A stretch of 64,000 nt of DNA from Paraburkholderia translucens (GTDB taxonomy: Bacteria; Pseudomonadota; Gammaproteobacteria; Burkholderiales; Burkholderiaceae), in contig NZ_JAJITC010000007.1 of assembly GCF_020881035.1 (NCBI RefSeq), positions 248,001-312,000 of the forward strand. Direction: 5' to 3'. Under the pieces are notes generated by a model. That model saw only the letters and a list, made by a program, of their open reading frames with translations, was not told the origin of the DNA and did no database searches. Positions 62,987-64,000 of this stretch are shown in pieces; position 1 is the stretch's first letter; every line of letters starts with the position of its first letter. Position numbers and translations under genes: made by a program.

Positions 62987-64000
62987 ATGCAAGCCCAAAC
63001 CGAAGCCACCCCGGCAGACACTTACGAAACCGTCTCACCGCTCGAAACCAACTTCGGCAACGAACAACCAGTCGTTACCGTGCCACATTCCAGCCTGCGA
63101 CCCTCGCCGCTCAACGCCCGCACGAAACCCCTGTCGGGCATTCCCGCCCTCGCCGCCAACATTCGGGCGAAGGGACTGCTGCAAAACCTCATCGTCCACG
63201 AAATGAAGGGCTCGCGAGGCAAGCAGCGCAGGTATGGTGTCTGCGCGGGCCAGCGCCGCGAAGCCGCTCTCGATCTGCTGTACGGGCAGAAAGACATCGC
63301 CGCCGACTATCCGGTGCCGGTGCGGATCGTCAGCGAAGGTGAAGCCCTCGCCATTTCGCTGATCGAGAACAGCGAACGCGAAGGACTCGACCCGTTCGAT
63401 GTGCTGCGCGCGTACCGGATGCTCGCAGAGGAAGGCCGCAGCGTCGATTACATCGCTGCGCTTTTCTCGGCATCGCCGCTCACCGTCAAGCGGCGCATGA
63501 AACTCGCCAACGTATCGCCGAAACTGCTCGCCCTGCTGCGCGAAGATGCGATCACGCTCGACCAGCTTGCCGCCCTTGCCCTCGCAGACGACCAAGAAAC
63601 GCAGGAGCATATCTGGTTTGACGCGAACGAATGGCAACGCCAGCCGAACTACCTGCGGCAGGCGATCACGCGGGCCGAAATCGACGCGAGCCGCAGCCGC
63701 CTCGTGCGCTTCGTGGGCCTCGCCGCCTATGAAGCAGCAGGCGGTTACGTACGCCGCGATCTGTTCAGCGATGACGGAAACTCGGGTTACATCGCCGACG
63801 CCGAACTGCTGCAGAAGCTCGTCTCGCAGAAGCTCGACGCCGCTGCGGCCGAAGTGCAGGCAGAAGGTTGGGGCTGGACTGAAACGCGTGTTGAGCGCGA
63901 TTTTGCCGAATTGAACCGCTACGGCAGGCTGCGCCCGGTGCAACGCCCGTACACCGAGGTCGAGCAGCGCGAAATGGACGCCCTTACCGCGCAGCAGGAC
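62987..64000 (+). CDS. ParB/RepB/Spo0J family protein (3' end outside the window)
   Basis: At least 338 residues from ATG 62987 (TCTGGAG 7 bases upstream). ParB N-domain: HSSLRPSPLNARTKPLSGIP, NIRAKGLLQNLIVHEMKG, the CTP-binding-type YGVCAGQRREAALDLL and ISLIENSEREGLDPFDVLRA; then a HTH with VDYIAALFSASPLTVKRRMK, LANVSPKLLALLREDAITLD. Continues past 64000, so this belongs to the large (600+ aa) ParB-like proteins of plasmids and ICEs, which may be nucleases or regulators rather than plain partition proteins. No ParA is visible in the window. Confidence 0.85.
   Translation, partial: MQAQTEATPADTYETVSPLETNFGNEQPVVTVPHSSLRPSPLNARTKPLSGIPALAANIRAKGLLQNLIVHEMKGSRGKQRRYGVCAGQRREAALDLLYGQKDIAADYPVPVRIVSEGEALAISLIENSEREGLDPFDVLRAYRMLAEEGRSVDYIAALFSASPLTVKRRMKLANVSPKLLALLREDAITLDQLAALALADDQETQEHIWFDANEWQRQPNYLRQAITRAEIDASRSRLVRFVGLAAYEAAGGYVRRDLFSDDGNSGYIADAELLQKLVSQKLDAAAAEVQAEGWGWTETRVERDFAELNRYGRLRPVQRPYTEVEQREMDALTAQQD

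Noticed and set aside
63035..63943. 302-aa minus-strand frame
   Set aside because: Shadow of the ParB-like gene, which has clear motifs on the plus strand.

Overview
The window is high-GC DNA from a beta-proteobacterium, most likely Paraburkholderia, Caballeronia or Burkholderia. The grounds are the Burkholderia-type trimeric porin, the LysR and TetR divergent layouts, the GDP-heptose pathway inside an exopolysaccharide (EPS) locus, a cluster of small heat-shock proteins and RND efflux. DUF932 and ParB-like genes at the right end, of the kind carried by plasmids and integrative elements, suggest that this end (and perhaps the whole replicon) is plasmid or ICE related.

Layout. (1) 1-16.5 kb, almost all on the minus strand: an EPS locus. 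It holds a complete route to GDP-D-glycero-alpha-D-manno-heptose (gmhA, hddA, gmhB, hddC), a Wzc-like tyrosine kinase/co-polymerase, three glycosyltransferases, a Wzx-like flippase, a Wzy-like polymerase and a secreted GH99-like hydrolase. An unusual tail encodes a fused double alpha/beta hydrolase, an acyl carrier protein and an acyl-CoA dehydrogenase (cut by the window start). (2) 17-23 kb: a BON-domain protein, then an MFS transporter / porin / M20 amidohydrolase unit with a divergent LysR regulator and a clear LysR-type operator, followed by decayed tRNA and transposase debris. (3) 23.2-26.5 kb: five Hsp20 genes, four of them forming an inverted duplication around a 127-aa unknown gene. 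(4) 26.7-36.5 kb: an aromatic catabolism cluster with a pyrogallol-phloroglucinol transhydroxylase-like molybdoenzyme (alpha and beta subunits), an OmpW-like protein, an acyl-CoA synthetase, a fumarylacetoacetase-family hydrolase, an extradiol dioxygenase and a divergent TetR regulator. (5) 36.5-44.4 kb: an RND efflux operon with its own TetR, closely related to the first and sharing a near-identical operator, then an AI-2E/PerM-family permease.

(6) 45.9-60.9 kb, plus strand: a defence island in two tightly packed modules. The first is an ABC three-component (ABC-3C) set: a nuclease-like effector, a middle component and a DUF3732 SMC-like ATPase. The second is DISARM-like: an N6-adenine methyltransferase, a 926-aa protein tentatively DrmE-like, the DrmA helicase, and DrmB (DUF1998) split by a frameshift at an AAAGGGGGG tract. 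No DrmC or DrmD is visible, so this looks like a non-canonical DISARM variant fused in synteny to ABC-3C. (7) 61-64 kb: a broken gene, a palindromic cluster of DnaA-box-like sites, a large imperfect inverted repeat, then DUF932 and ParB-family genes.

No complete rRNA, tRNA, CRISPR array, integrase or intact insertion sequence was seen. All family assignments come from reading the sequence and from memory of the families; no database search was run.
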